Source: Halichondria panicea (lineage: Eukaryota > Porifera > Demospongiae > Suberitida > Halichondriidae). Taken from it: a DNA stretch of 64,000 nucleotides. Both the position numbers and the translations under genes were made by a program. The first letter of the stretch is position 1. Every line of letters begins with the position of its first letter. The DNA lies in NCBI RefSeq assembly GCF_963675165.1, contig NC_087384.1, positions 5,573,182 to 5,637,181 on the forward strand. Direction: 5' to 3'. A model generated the notes under the pieces. It made no database searches. It saw only the letters and a list, made by a program, of their open reading frames with translations, and had not been told where the DNA came from. Of this stretch, positions 34,691 to 45,837 are shown piece after piece.

Positions 34691-35239
34691 CACTCATTAA
34701 TTAGCATTCATTTTAAATACAGGCATGCATGCATCTCACTCAGTATTCAGTATACAATGTACAATTTAACCCAGTGACTACATATCGAGATCTAATATTA
34801 CAAGCATGATTACATATAATATATAATTATGTAGGTCTATACAAGACATCTCAGTTTAGCCAGTGTATAGTTATGATCTTTAACTATACATTTTGCACCA
34901 TGCATGTATGGTTGTTCTCCAAACACTTTTATGACGTATTATAATTCATTACTACCCGCAAGCAAATTGGACCCCGCTATTGTATGCCCAATGCCACACC
35001 CATTATAATGAACTTCATTTCTGGTATTTCTCTTTTTAAATTAGTTTTTTCTCTTTTAGTGGCCTAACATGCGCATGCATAAAGCATAAACTATTTCATT
35101 TGCAGGTGGTTGAAACCATATAATTGTTTATTTAGCAGCTATCATAATTTATTGTGGTGATGATTGCTTGGATACAATCAGTAACAATATAGGTATAGGT
35201 GTGGGGATTCCACCAGAAATACACCAATATGAAAACTAC

Positions 35240-35388
35240 GGTGGCCCTGAGAGCTACTTGCAGTTGACGTTCGAAGTAGGTAGTTGGCTTACCTACTTAG
35301 CTTTCGAAGTAGGTAGTTGGCTTAATAGCTAAGCTAACTACCTACTTCGAATGTCAACTACTATAGTAGCTCTCAGGGCCACCGTAGA
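35240..35388. mobile_element. Hairpin MITE, about 149 bp
   Basis: Ends CTACGGTGGCCCTGAGAGCT and AGCTCTCAGGGCCACCGTAG are exact complements. Inside, AAGTAGGTAGTTGGCTTA occurs twice directly and once inverted. It interrupts sequence that is continuous at about 26275 in unit A (CACCAATACAAAAGCAGAGG), so it inserted after the copies diverged. Confidence 0.85.
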
Positions 35389-35450
35389 AAACAGAGGGAT
35401 ATATAGATGATTACAAAGCAGTAGATAACATCATGTGCTGCAAGTTAAAC

Positions 35451-36260
35451 ATGAAGCAACTGTTTCTCTATTTTGTCCTGATCTTTACTGCTCTCCAGTT
35501 GTTTTGTCCAGTTGCTACTTTGGACATTGACACTATTTGTGGTGCACGTGGCGGTTGTACAGCGGCTGATAATGCAAGTGTATCTCATGATATAGGCGAG
35601 TTCTTTTGTTCTTTAAACTATCATCAAAATATCCTCTACGTTGAGCGATGTGGATACGATTATTATGAAGACACAGTGTTTAATAATTCGTATAGGTTCT
35701 ATTGTTCCCAGACTGAATCAGGAAAATTTTGCAATAGTGATCTGAGCATAGACATTCCACCTGCCTGTGAAGATCGCACAACTTGTACTACAGAATGTCA
35801 GTCGTTTCTAACAGAACTGGGAGATAGTGGATGCTGTACCGATCTATATTTTACGACATTTGGATATAGGATTTCCCCAACAACAAGTCGAAGTCGAACA
35901 TCTTGCCCAATTGCTGAAAAATGTCATTTGACCGTAGATGAAATTCCACGCAGCACAGGATCTATGCAGTGCAATGATGGAGAGATTTTTATAGGTCTTG
36001 AAACCTATTGTACAATACGAATTGATTTGAAACAGAAAACAGTTAACAAATTGTATGCAAACAGTTGTTTAAGAGATTCGGCTTTTGCATCTTATGCTCA
36101 CTGTGATCAATATCCAAATGGAACGTATTGTTCGTTCAGCTTTGGTAAAGGTAATAAAATAAGCAGGCATTGTAGCTTGATGACCAATTGCACGTCTATA
36201 CCACTATACAATGCCATTGTTTTATGGGGAATCAATTCTGCTGCACCTTTTAAACCCTGA
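35451..36260 (+). CDS. Cys-rich secreted protein with chimeric C-terminus (unit C/B junction)
   Basis: The signal peptide is clear (MKQLFLYFVLIFTALQLFCP); I start at the second Met of the open frame because it is shared with the copies at 26625 and 48199. Two Cys modules follow, each of about 110 residues and each closing with a TNCT/TECxSF...GCC pattern, plus N-x-S/T sites. After SRHCSLMTNCTS the sequence switches at about 36196 to the upstream region of the TM gene (matching 14268). The protein therefore ends in a foreign PLYNAIVLWGINSAAPFKP tail and lacks the last 50 or so residues seen at 31099-31252. The junction is a duplication breakpoint. It may be expressed as a truncated protein or be dead. 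No family recognised. Confidence 0.75.
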   Translation: MKQLFLYFVLIFTALQLFCPVATLDIDTICGARGGCTAADNASVSHDIGEFFCSLNYHQNILYVERCGYDYYEDTVFNNSYRFYCSQTESGKFCNSDLSIDIPPACEDRTTCTTECQSFLTELGDSGCCTDLYFTTFGYRISPTTSRSRTSCPIAEKCHLTVDEIPRSTGSMQCNDGEIFIGLETYCTIRIDLKQKTVNKLYANSCLRDSAFASYAHCDQYPNGTYCSFSFGKGNKISRHCSLMTNCTSIPLYNAIVLWGINSAAPFKP

Positions 36261-36581
36261 CTATACTTATTGTTATCATGATGACGTCTGCACCAGCACT
36301 AACAAAAGTACAGGAAGCATATGATTCAGTTTATAGTCTAGATCTAGATCGAGTTCATGATTTCCTGGCTGGTCACTGTGCATATGACCTAGATCTAGTA
36401 CCTAGACCTGTATACATTGAATGTTTAAAGACCTCTCTAGCTCTGTACTGTGATACATGTGCATATGACTACCAGTATACTGTGAGTCCTTAATCTTTGC
36501 TGGAATTTGGAGTAAGTGTTTTAATTAAAATAAAAAATCAGTGATGTTAATTTGTATAATCATTATAATTATAGATAAAGA

Positions 36582-37844
36582 ATGCCGTCAGGAGGAGGCA
36601 GTGCAGGGGGTGGTGGTGGAGGAGGAGGAGGAGGTGGAGGAGGTTGGGGTGACGAGAGATTCAGCAGTCACAGCTCTAGCCGTTACTCGAATCGTACCTA
36701 TCCAGCATATGGTGATGAACAGGGATGTGACAACGATTGTTGCTGTTGTAGCTTTGTGTGCGCTAAAGTTATTGCCGGGGTCTTAGCAACATTATTGATT
36801 TTACTCGTTAGTGGCATAATAATTGGTGTTGTAGTAGGAATAAATATGTTTGGCGTGTCCAATAATAATTCAGATGATTCTACTTCAGTCACTATTCGTC
36901 CTACTGACATTTCCACTGACTTCTATTCACCAGGAGATAGTCGACTGATATCTCTATCTTCGTTCTTTTGCGATGGTGGTTCTCTTGAGCTCTCGTCCAA
37001 TTCAGTTGATGCTGAACTGTTTCTTATCGACGACACGAGTATACCACCTCTGAATGACATTAATCAATTTACTGTTTCTATCGAGTCGACAATTGATTCG
37101 ACGGAGTTTCGATTCTGGCAGTATCATCTTCATCCCAACTCCATCATATCAGTCTCTGTATGTACAGATCTGTTGGTTGATGTCTACATTGTGAAAGGCA
37201 ATCAAAATGCAAACGATTGGGTTGATAGCCCTAGCCAAAATGTAGCTGAGATGTTCCAATATGCACCTGCCTGTTGTAAGAATACACGTACATCTACCAT
37301 TTCATATCGAGTCGAGCGAGAAGATGAGTACTACGTAATTTTACACAATTCACTATCAACGGAAATCTTTGTAAATGGTTCCTTAAACTTTGAGAGAACA
37401 GAATACAGTGCCCCTGACTTAAACTCCAAGGATTCGTGTAATGTCAGTGAACAAGGAAATTGCCTAGTAGGCATTGACTATAGTACTGGGTCTCAACAAT
37501 TCTTGGTGATCACATCAATCCCCGAGCGTGTGGACTGGGGTGAGAGTGTCGAAGTTTCGCTAATTTGTGACCAGAGAGGATGGGCCTATGCAGTTGTTAT
37601 CTTGGTGCCCATTTCTGTAATAATTGTTGTTATTGTAGCTCTGATGTTGGGGATTTTCTCTTGTTGTGATTGCAGTACTACCACCAAATCCGCTAACATC
37701 GAAATGCCTGACCCTCCTCCTAATAACTCTGGAAATGTGGACACGATCGCGAGTGATTTCAATCCTGACCCTTCGACCAACAATTCAGGAAGTGTTGACA
37801 AGATTGATCCGGACTTCAACCCAGATTATCTTTCTGAGAACTAA
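36582..37844 (+). CDS. Gly-rich two-TM membrane protein (family copy 4, intact, 420 aa)
   Basis: Unit B counterpart of the gene at 14749. It shares the five-Cys CDNDCCCCSFVC cluster before the first membrane segment and the TIRPTD insert. The Gly tract is a few codons shorter. In the tail one block (the LRNDFN segment of copy 3) is deleted, so NIEMP runs straight into DPPPNNSG. Elsewhere the two differ by only scattered substitutions. Single exon. Function unknown; the exposed loop with many N-glycosylation sites suggests a surface role, by inference. Confidence 0.85.
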   Translation: MPSGGGSAGGGGGGGGGGGGGWGDERFSSHSSSRYSNRTYPAYGDEQGCDNDCCCCSFVCAKVIAGVLATLLILLVSGIIIGVVVGINMFGVSNNNSDDSTSVTIRPTDISTDFYSPGDSRLISLSSFFCDGGSLELSSNSVDAELFLIDDTSIPPLNDINQFTVSIESTIDSTEFRFWQYHLHPNSIISVSVCTDLLVDVYIVKGNQNANDWVDSPSQNVAEMFQYAPACCKNTRTSTISYRVEREDEYYVILHNSLSTEIFVNGSLNFERTEYSAPDLNSKDSCNVSEQGNCLVGIDYSTGSQQFLVITSIPERVDWGESVEVSLICDQRGWAYAVVILVPISVIIVVIVALMLGIFSCCDCSTTTKSANIEMPDPPPNNSGNVDTIASDFNPDPSTNNSGSVDKIDPDFNPDYLSEN

Positions 37845-38384
37845 AATTAGTTATTGTAGATCTTAATATAATTATGTGATTGTGTATAGTTACTAGGGAT
37901 CAATAAACTGCTATTTTGTGTGATGTGTATGCTACGTATATTAATTTTTTGTATGTAGGGCCCGGAAACGGGTGTACACACAGATATGTAATCATACATA
38001 AATTTTACATTCATCTACTATATCTATGCTTTAATTTGCTTCTCTATAATACTAGTACTGGTTCCGCCCTGTGCATGATTTTATGCCTTGGGGGGGTAGC
38101 TAGGCCCTGATAAATTATGCTTTTTTTCTCCCATTATTAATTCTTGAAAAATGTGCCTCATAAAAAAATCCTATTTATATTCTCTGATTATTCTCATGAT
38201 TAATACCAATAACAAAGTTAAGACGTATATATAAACACAACACACTGTCACATGCAACTAATCAAGATATCTTGACATCAACATGTAAAAGAAGGGCGGC
38301 TGATTCATGAGACACCTTTATGCAAAACTTAATGTAATGATCTTTACCAAAATGGTCATCCTAAAATTATTCCAAGCATAATTA
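37845..38384. other. Intergenic downstream of TM copy 4
   Basis: Matches 16039-16490 of unit A, with a few indels. No gene. Confidence 0.6.
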
Positions 38385-38975
38385 TGCCTCGGTGTGCGAG
38401 GTATATGGTAGTGCGTTTGTGTGTCTGTGTGTGTGTCTGTGTGTGTGTCTAGACTGTTTCAGCTGCTCAAGGATCAATGAAGTGCAAGTAAGAGTTTCTA
38501 TAGGCTTCTAGTCATGTTTTCTTGGCTTGGTATTTGTGGATTTGCAAAATAAAGCTTCGTTCTCGAGTTATGCCTAGTTTTGCTTATTTGGAATGCCATT
38601 GCAGCCTTTTCAGAAGAGTCCGTAGCAAAACTTGTTCACCGAGTGTTGCTACTCTACTTAGTAGTTAGCTCTGCACTAGAACGCTAGCTATTGGTAGCTT
38701 CAAGAGTGAGAAGAGAGCTGCAAGGCTCTGCTGACTTGCAGCATTAATTTTAGACTTGAACTTTTGGCATCGATCGTTATTAACAACAATCATCGTCGAT
38801 CATTACCCACTCTTTGAGTTTCCTTGTGATTCTGGATTCTGCATGCAGCAAAATTAAAAATGTTCATCATGATAATTATAATCAATGTGTGTATAAAAGC
38901 TAGCTATTAGTAGCTTTATGTTATGTAGCTTTGGCACCTCCACCGAGGCATCAGCACCCGCGGTGCTTTCATTTA
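38385..38975. mobile_element. TATGCCTCG-type repeat element, absent from unit A
   Basis: Starts AATTATGCCTCGGTGTGCGA and ends in CACCGAGGCATCAGCACC...GGTGCTTTCAT, so the two ends are partly complementary. Unit A lacks it at the equivalent place (about 16480). The last 170 bases recur inverted at 61362-61535. It includes a TGTG run at 38408-38450. Confidence 0.7.
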
Positions 38976-39058
38976 TCAGGGTGGCCTAGGGGTAGCTGCA
39001 TGTGCACTGCATGTGTGTTTATTACATGTACCTCCCATCCACACACACACACACACAG

Positions 39059-39236
39059 GAGGATCCACACTGTCGGCTAAGGGCCTGTACCGACTGCACC
39101 AGTTCAGCAAGGTGGAGTTATTCGGTGTGACGAGCCAGGAGTCGGCGGGAAGAGAGAGTGTGGAGTCCTTGGAGGATATGCTGAGTGTGCAGAAAGAGAT
39201 ACTCTTAAGTCTGCATGGGACTCCATTACATGCCAG
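39059..39236 (+). pseudogene. Orphan copy of SARS2 exon 12 (unit B)
   Basis: Matches 12553-12718 with intron flanks (CACACAG acceptor; GTACATG donor). It has insertions near 39143 (SQESAGRESVES) and 39215 (CATGGG...CATGCCAG), so the exon is 178 instead of 166 bases. It is the partner of 16562-16729. Confidence 0.9.
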
Positions 39237-39828
39237 GTACATGTATATGCATTGTACAAGAACGTGTTGCTATAGCAATTAATTACTGGCACCCAGGGCC
39301 TTTGTATTATTGTATTGTTGATATATATATATATATATATATATAGGACCTTGGGAGGAAATGAAAAAGGCTCTGCACACCTGGACTTGTGATCTGTGTA
39401 CTGCTTCTATTGGATATCACATCACGTGCACTCCAAAGCATTTCTCATCAGAAACAACCAAAGGTGATGTCATGCTTGTGGTGATCATTACACACTTTAC
39501 CTATATATAGGCTGCTGCAGTATTGAAACTTCCCCATACAAGTAAAATTATACTATATTGACTATAATATTATTGACTGGTGAACATTAATCTTGTTTTA
39601 CATGCATGTTTGATTTACAACTATAATTTGTCATGGCAATTCATTAATTATTATGAATCCTATAATTATACAAAATTGCAAGACTACTGCATGATACATC
39701 TCCTATGGCACATCTGCACACTGAGCGCACAATGTTCTCTATAGTTATAATTTATGGCTATATAATAATGGCAGCAAACACATCAATTTTGTCCACATCC
39801 ATGATGCGCAGCAAGCATACAAAATCAC
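39237..39828. other. Intergenic downstream of the unit B ILEI gene
   Basis: Matches 16730-17306. Holds a TA run at 39320-39345. No gene. Confidence 0.6.
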
Positions 39829-41298
39829 TCACTCCCTCCCAGCGCGACAGGAAAGAGGGTAGATGGAATTATCACAACCTTGGATGGTAGGAAGCTCAGG
39901 CACTGAAACAGGCACACTAGCACTGATAGCAGCTGTGTATTGGCTATTGAAAACCTCTGGAACAGAACCAGGTGCAGCTCCCTTCCTTCCAATGATAGCC
40001 CAGGCTCGGTATGTACCGACATTCCAAATGTGTGCACTGCCAATGTTTTCGAGAGCTTGTTTTCCACCATTATCGAAATTGCTGATACCATCGTAAGACA
40101 TAGCTGCGACTATAATACGGCCATTTGGAATGTTTGCAATAAAAGAATTTAGTCGGCTATCTTCAGTTGAACTACCATGTGTGTTGTAGTATATAGTTTG
40201 ATCAAACTCACAGCTGTTCTCGTCAACCAACCCAACAATTAGCCCGTACAATGGACAAAGGTTACTAGGAAACGTTTGATGATTTATAGAGATATATGTT
40301 CCTATGTAACCTGTAGCACTACATCCACCCCAATGGGTACTCGAAGCTGCTGAAATTCTACAAAATGAAGAATTCTTTGATGTACCAATTGGTATGTAAG
40401 AAGTAGCAAAAGCAGGTGCATAGTATTTCACAGATTCGGCTACTTCTCCTGGCAAAGCACCCTTTCGCCCAATAATAGCCCAAGACCTATCTATCTGGGC
40501 GTATCGAATGAGCTTGCTGCCAATTTTTTCGCAAGCATCCTTGGCCTCCTCTGTAAGGTGAGTGATTGCATCTCCTTTGATAGCAATAGCTACAACTCTA
40601 CCGGGAGGTAGTGCATCGATATATTCAACAAATGCAGTGGAAGGTGTATGATCAGAAACAGCTTCAGCATGTGTGTTGAATACTTTAGTATCCAAAACAT
40701 ATCCTGTGTTTTCATCAAAAACAGCAACATTCAGTCCCAGGTTGTTACTATCTTCACTAGTAATTTCAACATTCTTTCCATCGATGGTGATAGTCGCCAC
40801 ATTACCTCCACTTGTTTTCCCACCTGAAACCACTGTTACACGGAGTCCATACATCTTAGTTGACTGTAGTTTGACTTGGGTGGAAACATTAACAGCAAAG
40901 CTTTGGCTGTGGCTCTCAATAGCTTTATTTTGCGCCAATCCTTTCACACCAACCATCGACCATGACGAAGCACTATTCATATTGTATGAGTATGCAGACC
41001 CTAGCGTGCGAATAGCTCGTTTTGCTCTTGTGTCGAAATAGTTTACTGGATTCCCACTTGAACTCATTACAACCAACGCACCTGGATGCAAGTTCTCAAT
41101 TTTTGATGCCAATAGCAATGAAGGATTATTATTTGGATATGTGTCATAGTTCATTGTTTCCCTCACTTCACCTGAGACTTCATCGATAATGGCAATGTTT
41201 ATTCCACGCCTTCTGCCTCCAAATATTTGTTGCCAATCCTTGTGCATTGAAAATCGATTACCAACACTTGTCCCTTGACTTATTACATCTATCTGCAT
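39829..41298 (-). CDS. Triple ILEI/FAM3-type domain protein (unit B, 489 aa)
   Basis: Same length and domain layout as 17307-18776. Differences are scattered, for example ANIPNG for ASIPNG, GGKQAL for SGKQAL, and ATGYIGTYISINHQ for AAGYIGTHISINHR. All three GRKGA/GVKGL ends and GxNIAxxDE strands are kept and no stop is introduced. Both paralogues therefore look functional. The same upstream CTGGTACAG acceptor is present, again pointing to an unseen first exon. Confidence 0.85.
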   Translation of the reverse strand: MQIDVISQGTSVGNRFSMHKDWQQIFGGRRRGINIAIIDEVSGEVRETMNYDTYPNNNPSLLLASKIENLHPGALVVMSSSGNPVNYFDTRAKRAIRTLGSAYSYNMNSASSWSMVGVKGLAQNKAIESHSQSFAVNVSTQVKLQSTKMYGLRVTVVSGGKTSGGNVATITIDGKNVEITSEDSNNLGLNVAVFDENTGYVLDTKVFNTHAEAVSDHTPSTAFVEYIDALPPGRVVAIAIKGDAITHLTEEAKDACEKIGSKLIRYAQIDRSWAIIGRKGALPGEVAESVKYYAPAFATSYIPIGTSKNSSFCRISAASSTHWGGCSATGYIGTYISINHQTFPSNLCPLYGLIVGLVDENSCEFDQTIYYNTHGSSTEDSRLNSFIANIPNGRIIVAAMSYDGISNFDNGGKQALENIGSAHIWNVGTYRAWAIIGRKGAAPGSVPEVFNSQYTAAISASVPVSVPELPTIQGCDNSIYPLSCRAGRE

Positions 41299-41363
41299 GG
41301 CTTCAGTTGTATTTAGCTGGCTGCATCCTGTACCAGGCCCAAATATAAGGTGTGTTAGTGCAA

Positions 41364-41463
41364 TGCTAGCCTCGTCCCCAGGCTAAGTTGTCTCTACCCT
41401 ATATATAGGCCACAACGTATATTTTCACTATCTGGAAAAATTGGCCTGGGGACGAGGCTAGTG
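41364..41463. mobile_element. MITE with GCCTCGTCCCCAGGC ends (unit B)
   Basis: Identical counterpart of 18842-18941, at the same position relative to the ILEI gene. Confidence 0.8.
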
Positions 41464-41521
41464 CAATACGTATAGAGAAAATAATGTGAGGATCAGGCTA
41501 GTCTAAAAATCACTGTATATA

Positions 41522-42135
41522 TTAGCCTCGATCCCAGGCCGCACTTCCCGCTAGGGAAGTGGGCCTGGTATTGACTGCTTGCGCATGCGCTAATATCCCC
41601 CCGGTATCTGGGGGCTTTGGATAACCGATGCTCAGTAAAACTATGACATCACAACGAAAGGAAGTGGATTGAAGGAAAGTTCGATTGAAGGTTTCTAGCC
41701 CATCGGATAGCATTCTCTGATAGCTACCCTTAGCCTGCTATGTTAACAAAGACTCACAGCCTGCAACAGTGTGGATGACGATCATCTGAAAGGAGTGACG
41801 GCTGATAAGAGCCTATATGGACAGGCCACGCCCATTTAACACTAACTTTGGTGAAAGTCTACTATACTACTGCTACTGATTCTATCAGAAGAAAATAGCA
41901 GTACAACAAACCTACACAGCTCTGTTTCTAGCTAGCTAGCTATATAGCTCTGTGTATGACTTTTAGGATATTTTCTCTGATGTACCAGTATTATAGGAAT
42001 ATTTAATTTACGGGTAAAAAATCCAATATTATAGTATTATAGAAATATTTACGGGGAAAAAATCCAATAATTTGGCGCATGCGCAAGCAGTCGATAGCAG
42101 GCCTTCTTTCAAAGGCCGGTGAAGGAGGCTATGTA
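41522..42135. mobile_element. About 610-bp inverted-repeat element, unit B only
   Basis: Left end TAGCCTCGATCCCAGGCCGC, right end AAAGGCCGGTGAAGGAGGCT. Nested within are complementary GACTGCTTGCGCATGCGC (41573) and GCGCATGCGCAAGCAGTC (42076) blocks, which contain NRF1-like GCGCATGCGC cores. Unit A is continuous at the matching place (ACTGTATATATATACATGC, about 18990), so this is a post-duplication insertion. The shorter relative is at 5224-5303. No gene inside. Confidence 0.75.
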
Positions 42136-43684
42136 TATATATATATACATGCATCAATAATTATGTTTACTTAGTCTATATATACATGTAGTGAACTTCT
42201 TCAAACAGCATGCACTACTATGATATTATCCTATGGATACTGAAGATTATCACGAGTCTGTGCCAGTAACTGCACGAGTGCCTGCAAGGCACGAGTGACA
42301 GTTACTAGGCACGGACGAGTGATAATCATCAGTATCCATGGGATAATGCATTTATTGCTTGGCAACCAAAATGCAGGTTGAATCTGCGCATGCGCAACAT
42401 GCGGTTGCTTTTATCAACCAGAAGAATGCGTAGCAACAAAATTGAGTTCTCCCAGTTGAAGACGAGTTTAAGAGAAAGAAAACAGCTAGAAAGACAAAGA
42501 AATAAGACTCTAGAACACCAAGAGAGCTTGCAGAAGGCTACTTAAAGATTTTGTAGAGAACAGACAAGAAAAAAAGACAGAAAAACGTTGACAACCAGCA
42601 ACCCGTTTTGAAAATGGATAGTTCTGAAGGATAAACAGCATGTGCTTGCTTTCTATCATGCTCCAGTGGCTCCAGTGTATCAGAAGAGGAAACATGCACC
42701 GCTATAACTGAAGAAAAGTGTGACAACCGTTTTTGAAGCCAAAACGACTTTATACAAGCCTGAACAGGCTTATATGGTGGTGCAGTACACTTCTACATGT
42801 GCAATACTCCGCTCAAAGTACCCACTCCCAACACTGATGCCTGTTTGATGCATTAAATATGAATACTGACAACCTCCTGACCCTCAGCTTCACTGCAAAA
42901 AGAGCACAGAAGTGATACAGAGCATCAGAAAACAAGAAAAGAGACTGATAAACATTGCAATGCATGATTATAAGTGTGTAAACTATGTTTTTCTTGTTCT
43001 CTCACTGCTGAAAACGTTTTATTCCAAATAATAATCACTTCCTAGTGTGCAATAACAAGTGTGCAATAATACTTCCGGGTGTGCAATATGGAAAAATATC
43101 TGCACAGTCGGTGATGAGTCGCTTCCTGTGCAATTTGAATGTAAAACGCTGATGTCAGCACTTATTAAAAAGCAATAAAATTATATATGTGAGTGCATGC
43201 GTGCTATACACATTCTGTACAACCATATAATTATACACAATCTTATATATGCATGCGAGAATCTCCTAGCCTCATTTATGCACAAGCCGGTTTGGTTTCT
43301 CAATGGGATTGAAGAAAGATAGGCTATATTTGTGCCTCGAAGCGTAGCTGCACCGGTAAAGTAGAGTAAGGTAGAAGAGGGTATTGTGAGACGGAACCAA
43401 TTATGAGACAGCTGAAACATGAAGTCTATAAAAACAATTATTCCTGTTTTAACAGTGAATCAGTATTCATAAGCAGCGCTTTCTTTCTCTACTATTTTGA
43501 CGACTAAAATCGGCACACGATCTTTGCGGTAAAGTTTTGTCATCTATTTTATATAGCATAATTATAATGATAGCTATAGTGCAAGCTCTGCTTTTGAGCA
43601 ACAGTATGTACATATAGACACATAAAACAATAGAAACAATGTCTCTTTTTCTCATTATTCATGAGCAAACGCTGCATCGTAACC
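42136..43684. other. Intergenic, unit B; includes about 950 bp absent from unit A
   Basis: 42136-42215 and 43185-43684 match unit A (about 18990-19460). The stretch 42216-43184 does not. Near 42230-42345 it has an inverted pair (TATCCTATGGATACTGA / TCAGTATCCATGGGATA) around CACGAGTGCCTGCAAGGCAC, suggesting another inserted element. No gene supported. Confidence 0.5.
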
Positions 43685-43706
43685 TTAACTAACCCTAACC
43701 CTAATT
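43685..43706. repeat. Short CCCTAA tract at a copy-specific junction
   Basis: Reads AACTAACCCTAACCCTAATT, about two and a half units of the animal telomere repeat. It sits exactly where unit A carries its 2.7-kb insert (19463-22178). It could be templated repair filler at a deletion or chance. Confidence 0.5.
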
Positions 43707-43995
43707 CTTATACTATAACTCTTTATAACTCGAGAACGAAGCATTGTTTTGCAAATTCACAAATTGCAATCTTGGACCATGAAAATGTGTAGAAACTCTT
43801 ACTTGCATGCATTTCTTGAGCAGCTTGAGCAGTCCACACATGCACTACCGTCTTTTAATTAGACAATTATAGTGCCGTATATTGGTATATTAATTTCTCA
43901 CATCATTATTTTGTCTGGTTTTATATTCGTGCACTCCTGACAGCACATAATTATATTGACTAGGGCTGGCAACATGCATAATTTATAATATATAC

Positions 43996-45837
43996 CTGGG
44001 CTAGACGACTGTGATTTGAGTATATTGGCCTTAGCTCGAAAGCCAGAAGAAGTAGTCGTCTCATCACTGGTGAATTCAAGAGTGAGAACATTGCCAGAAG
44101 AACTGTAACCACAATTAACCTCAGCGAAATCTCCTAAATAATTATTACGAAATTTATCACCAAGTTTATAATAAGATATAATATATATATATATAATTAT
44201 ACTGAATCTAGCACCTACCAGTTAGTTTTGCCAGCTGAGTATCTGTTGAACATACTCCGTCACACACTTTCACCCAATCATAGTTCTGCTCTGCCTTTAT
44301 GAAGTCAAATTGCAGACTGATGTACCATCCTTCCGGAGCATACACTGTCCATGTGCACTTCAAGCTATTGTTGTAATGCCTCGGAAAATTTGGTGATTGA
44401 ATTTTAATGTCTGTGTTTATCACAAATGCACCGCCACAATCTGTTGGGGAAAATATTATATGTAAAACGTAATTAAAATGAGTTTTTTGTCAGCTTACCA
44501 AAATTTGCTATTCTGTTAGGGGTCAAACTTGGCATTGACTTTAAAACATCCTTAGAAGACACATCAATTATAGCCTGCTTGAGATGGGCAGCTTTCATAA
44601 ATGGGGTGCGAGAAAGATGAACGGCTGCTATACCACACACAAGAGCAGAAGCCAAACTAGTGCCATTTCTATTTTCAGTTGTACATGTCAAGCAAGAGAT
44701 ATTAGCTCCTCCGATTTTTTCCCCAGGAGCGAAAACATCCACACAGGTGCCATAGTTGGATTCTTCGAAGATACTGTCATTCACTTTGGTAGCCCCAACC
44801 CTCAAAACAAGTTTATTGCTTGCTGGCGAAGAGTCACAAGAATCGCTGTGAGTGTTTCCAGCCGAGCCTACAATTAGTACATTTCTGTCATTGTGCAGAG
44901 TTGCAATTGCTGAATTCAGGGACAAATGCACACTACCGCTAAGAGTCATACTCACAATAGCAGGCCGTTTTCGCTCGGCAACTTCAGTAGCAATAAAGTT
45001 GAGACCATCAAGAATAACGCTCCAAGGAGCAGCTCTCTCACATCCAAGCACTCGAACACTTATAAGATTCACTTTCTTTGCTGTTCCGTACGTTTTTCCT
45101 CCGATCAAGCTAGCAACCAGAGTTCCATGCCCATTGCAATCTCTTCCATTCTGTGGCTTGTAATCACGTGTGTTCAATGTGGTGAAATGGTACTCATCAA
45201 CAGGATCATAACCAGCGTATTTTGCCCGATTTTCAAATTCAGAATGCTCAAATTCGATTCCTGTGTCAAGAACGTACACATCAACTGTTTCTTCTTCCTG
45301 GATGTTGAAACTGTTTGTATAGATGCCATCAAGTGGGAGATTCGGCTGATTAAGCCTGTCCAGAAACCACAGTTGTTTGTCGTTTGTCTCACAAGTAATG
45401 TTATCGCCAATTTTTACTTTCGTGCACTCGGTACCAAACGCAATGTCTTCCTCCTCGATATGATTCACTTCATCCAAGTAGAGTATCTGCAATGTAATGC
45501 GTAATATCCAACTCACTATAGGCATAACTTATCTGACCTTGTCCAGGACATGCTTTGGTGCATCCACAGTGAGTGTCTTCCCCACATGCTCAGTGTAGCG
45601 ATGCACAGTGACATCATCCGACATCCTCTTCACCTTCTCCACCACTTTTTGCAGGTCACTCTTCGAGGAGTCTTGTTTGAGCACCACAATATGATGGCCA
45701 GTAGTAGTGGCTCCTGTTGGGGCTTTCACCAATGGCTTGGCAATACCCTCTGGTGTCAGATAGCCATACACGATGAATGGTAGCAATACCGCTGCTGCGA
45801 AAATAATGTGGTAGAACCTCTTCATATTTGACTGCAT
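43996..45837 (-). CDS. Subtilisin-like serine protease with CUB domain (unit B, 4 exons)
   Basis: Exons: 45837-45538, 45486-44499, 44440-44219, 44133-43996, with the same boundaries as the unit A gene. The signal peptide, I9-like propeptide, S8 domain and CUB domain are all kept. The triad motifs VLDTGIEF, NGHGT and NGTSLAS and the SAGN oxyanion motif are intact. Substitutions include SNSCYSS to SDSCDSS, SNYGPC to SNYGTC, and RAPLMKPARLKQT to RTPFMKAAHLKQA. Two intact, diverged paralogues suggest both are in use. Downstream of exon 4 the read-through frame differs from unit A, supporting a real donor (CCCAG|GTATAT) there and further unseen exons. Confidence 0.9.
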
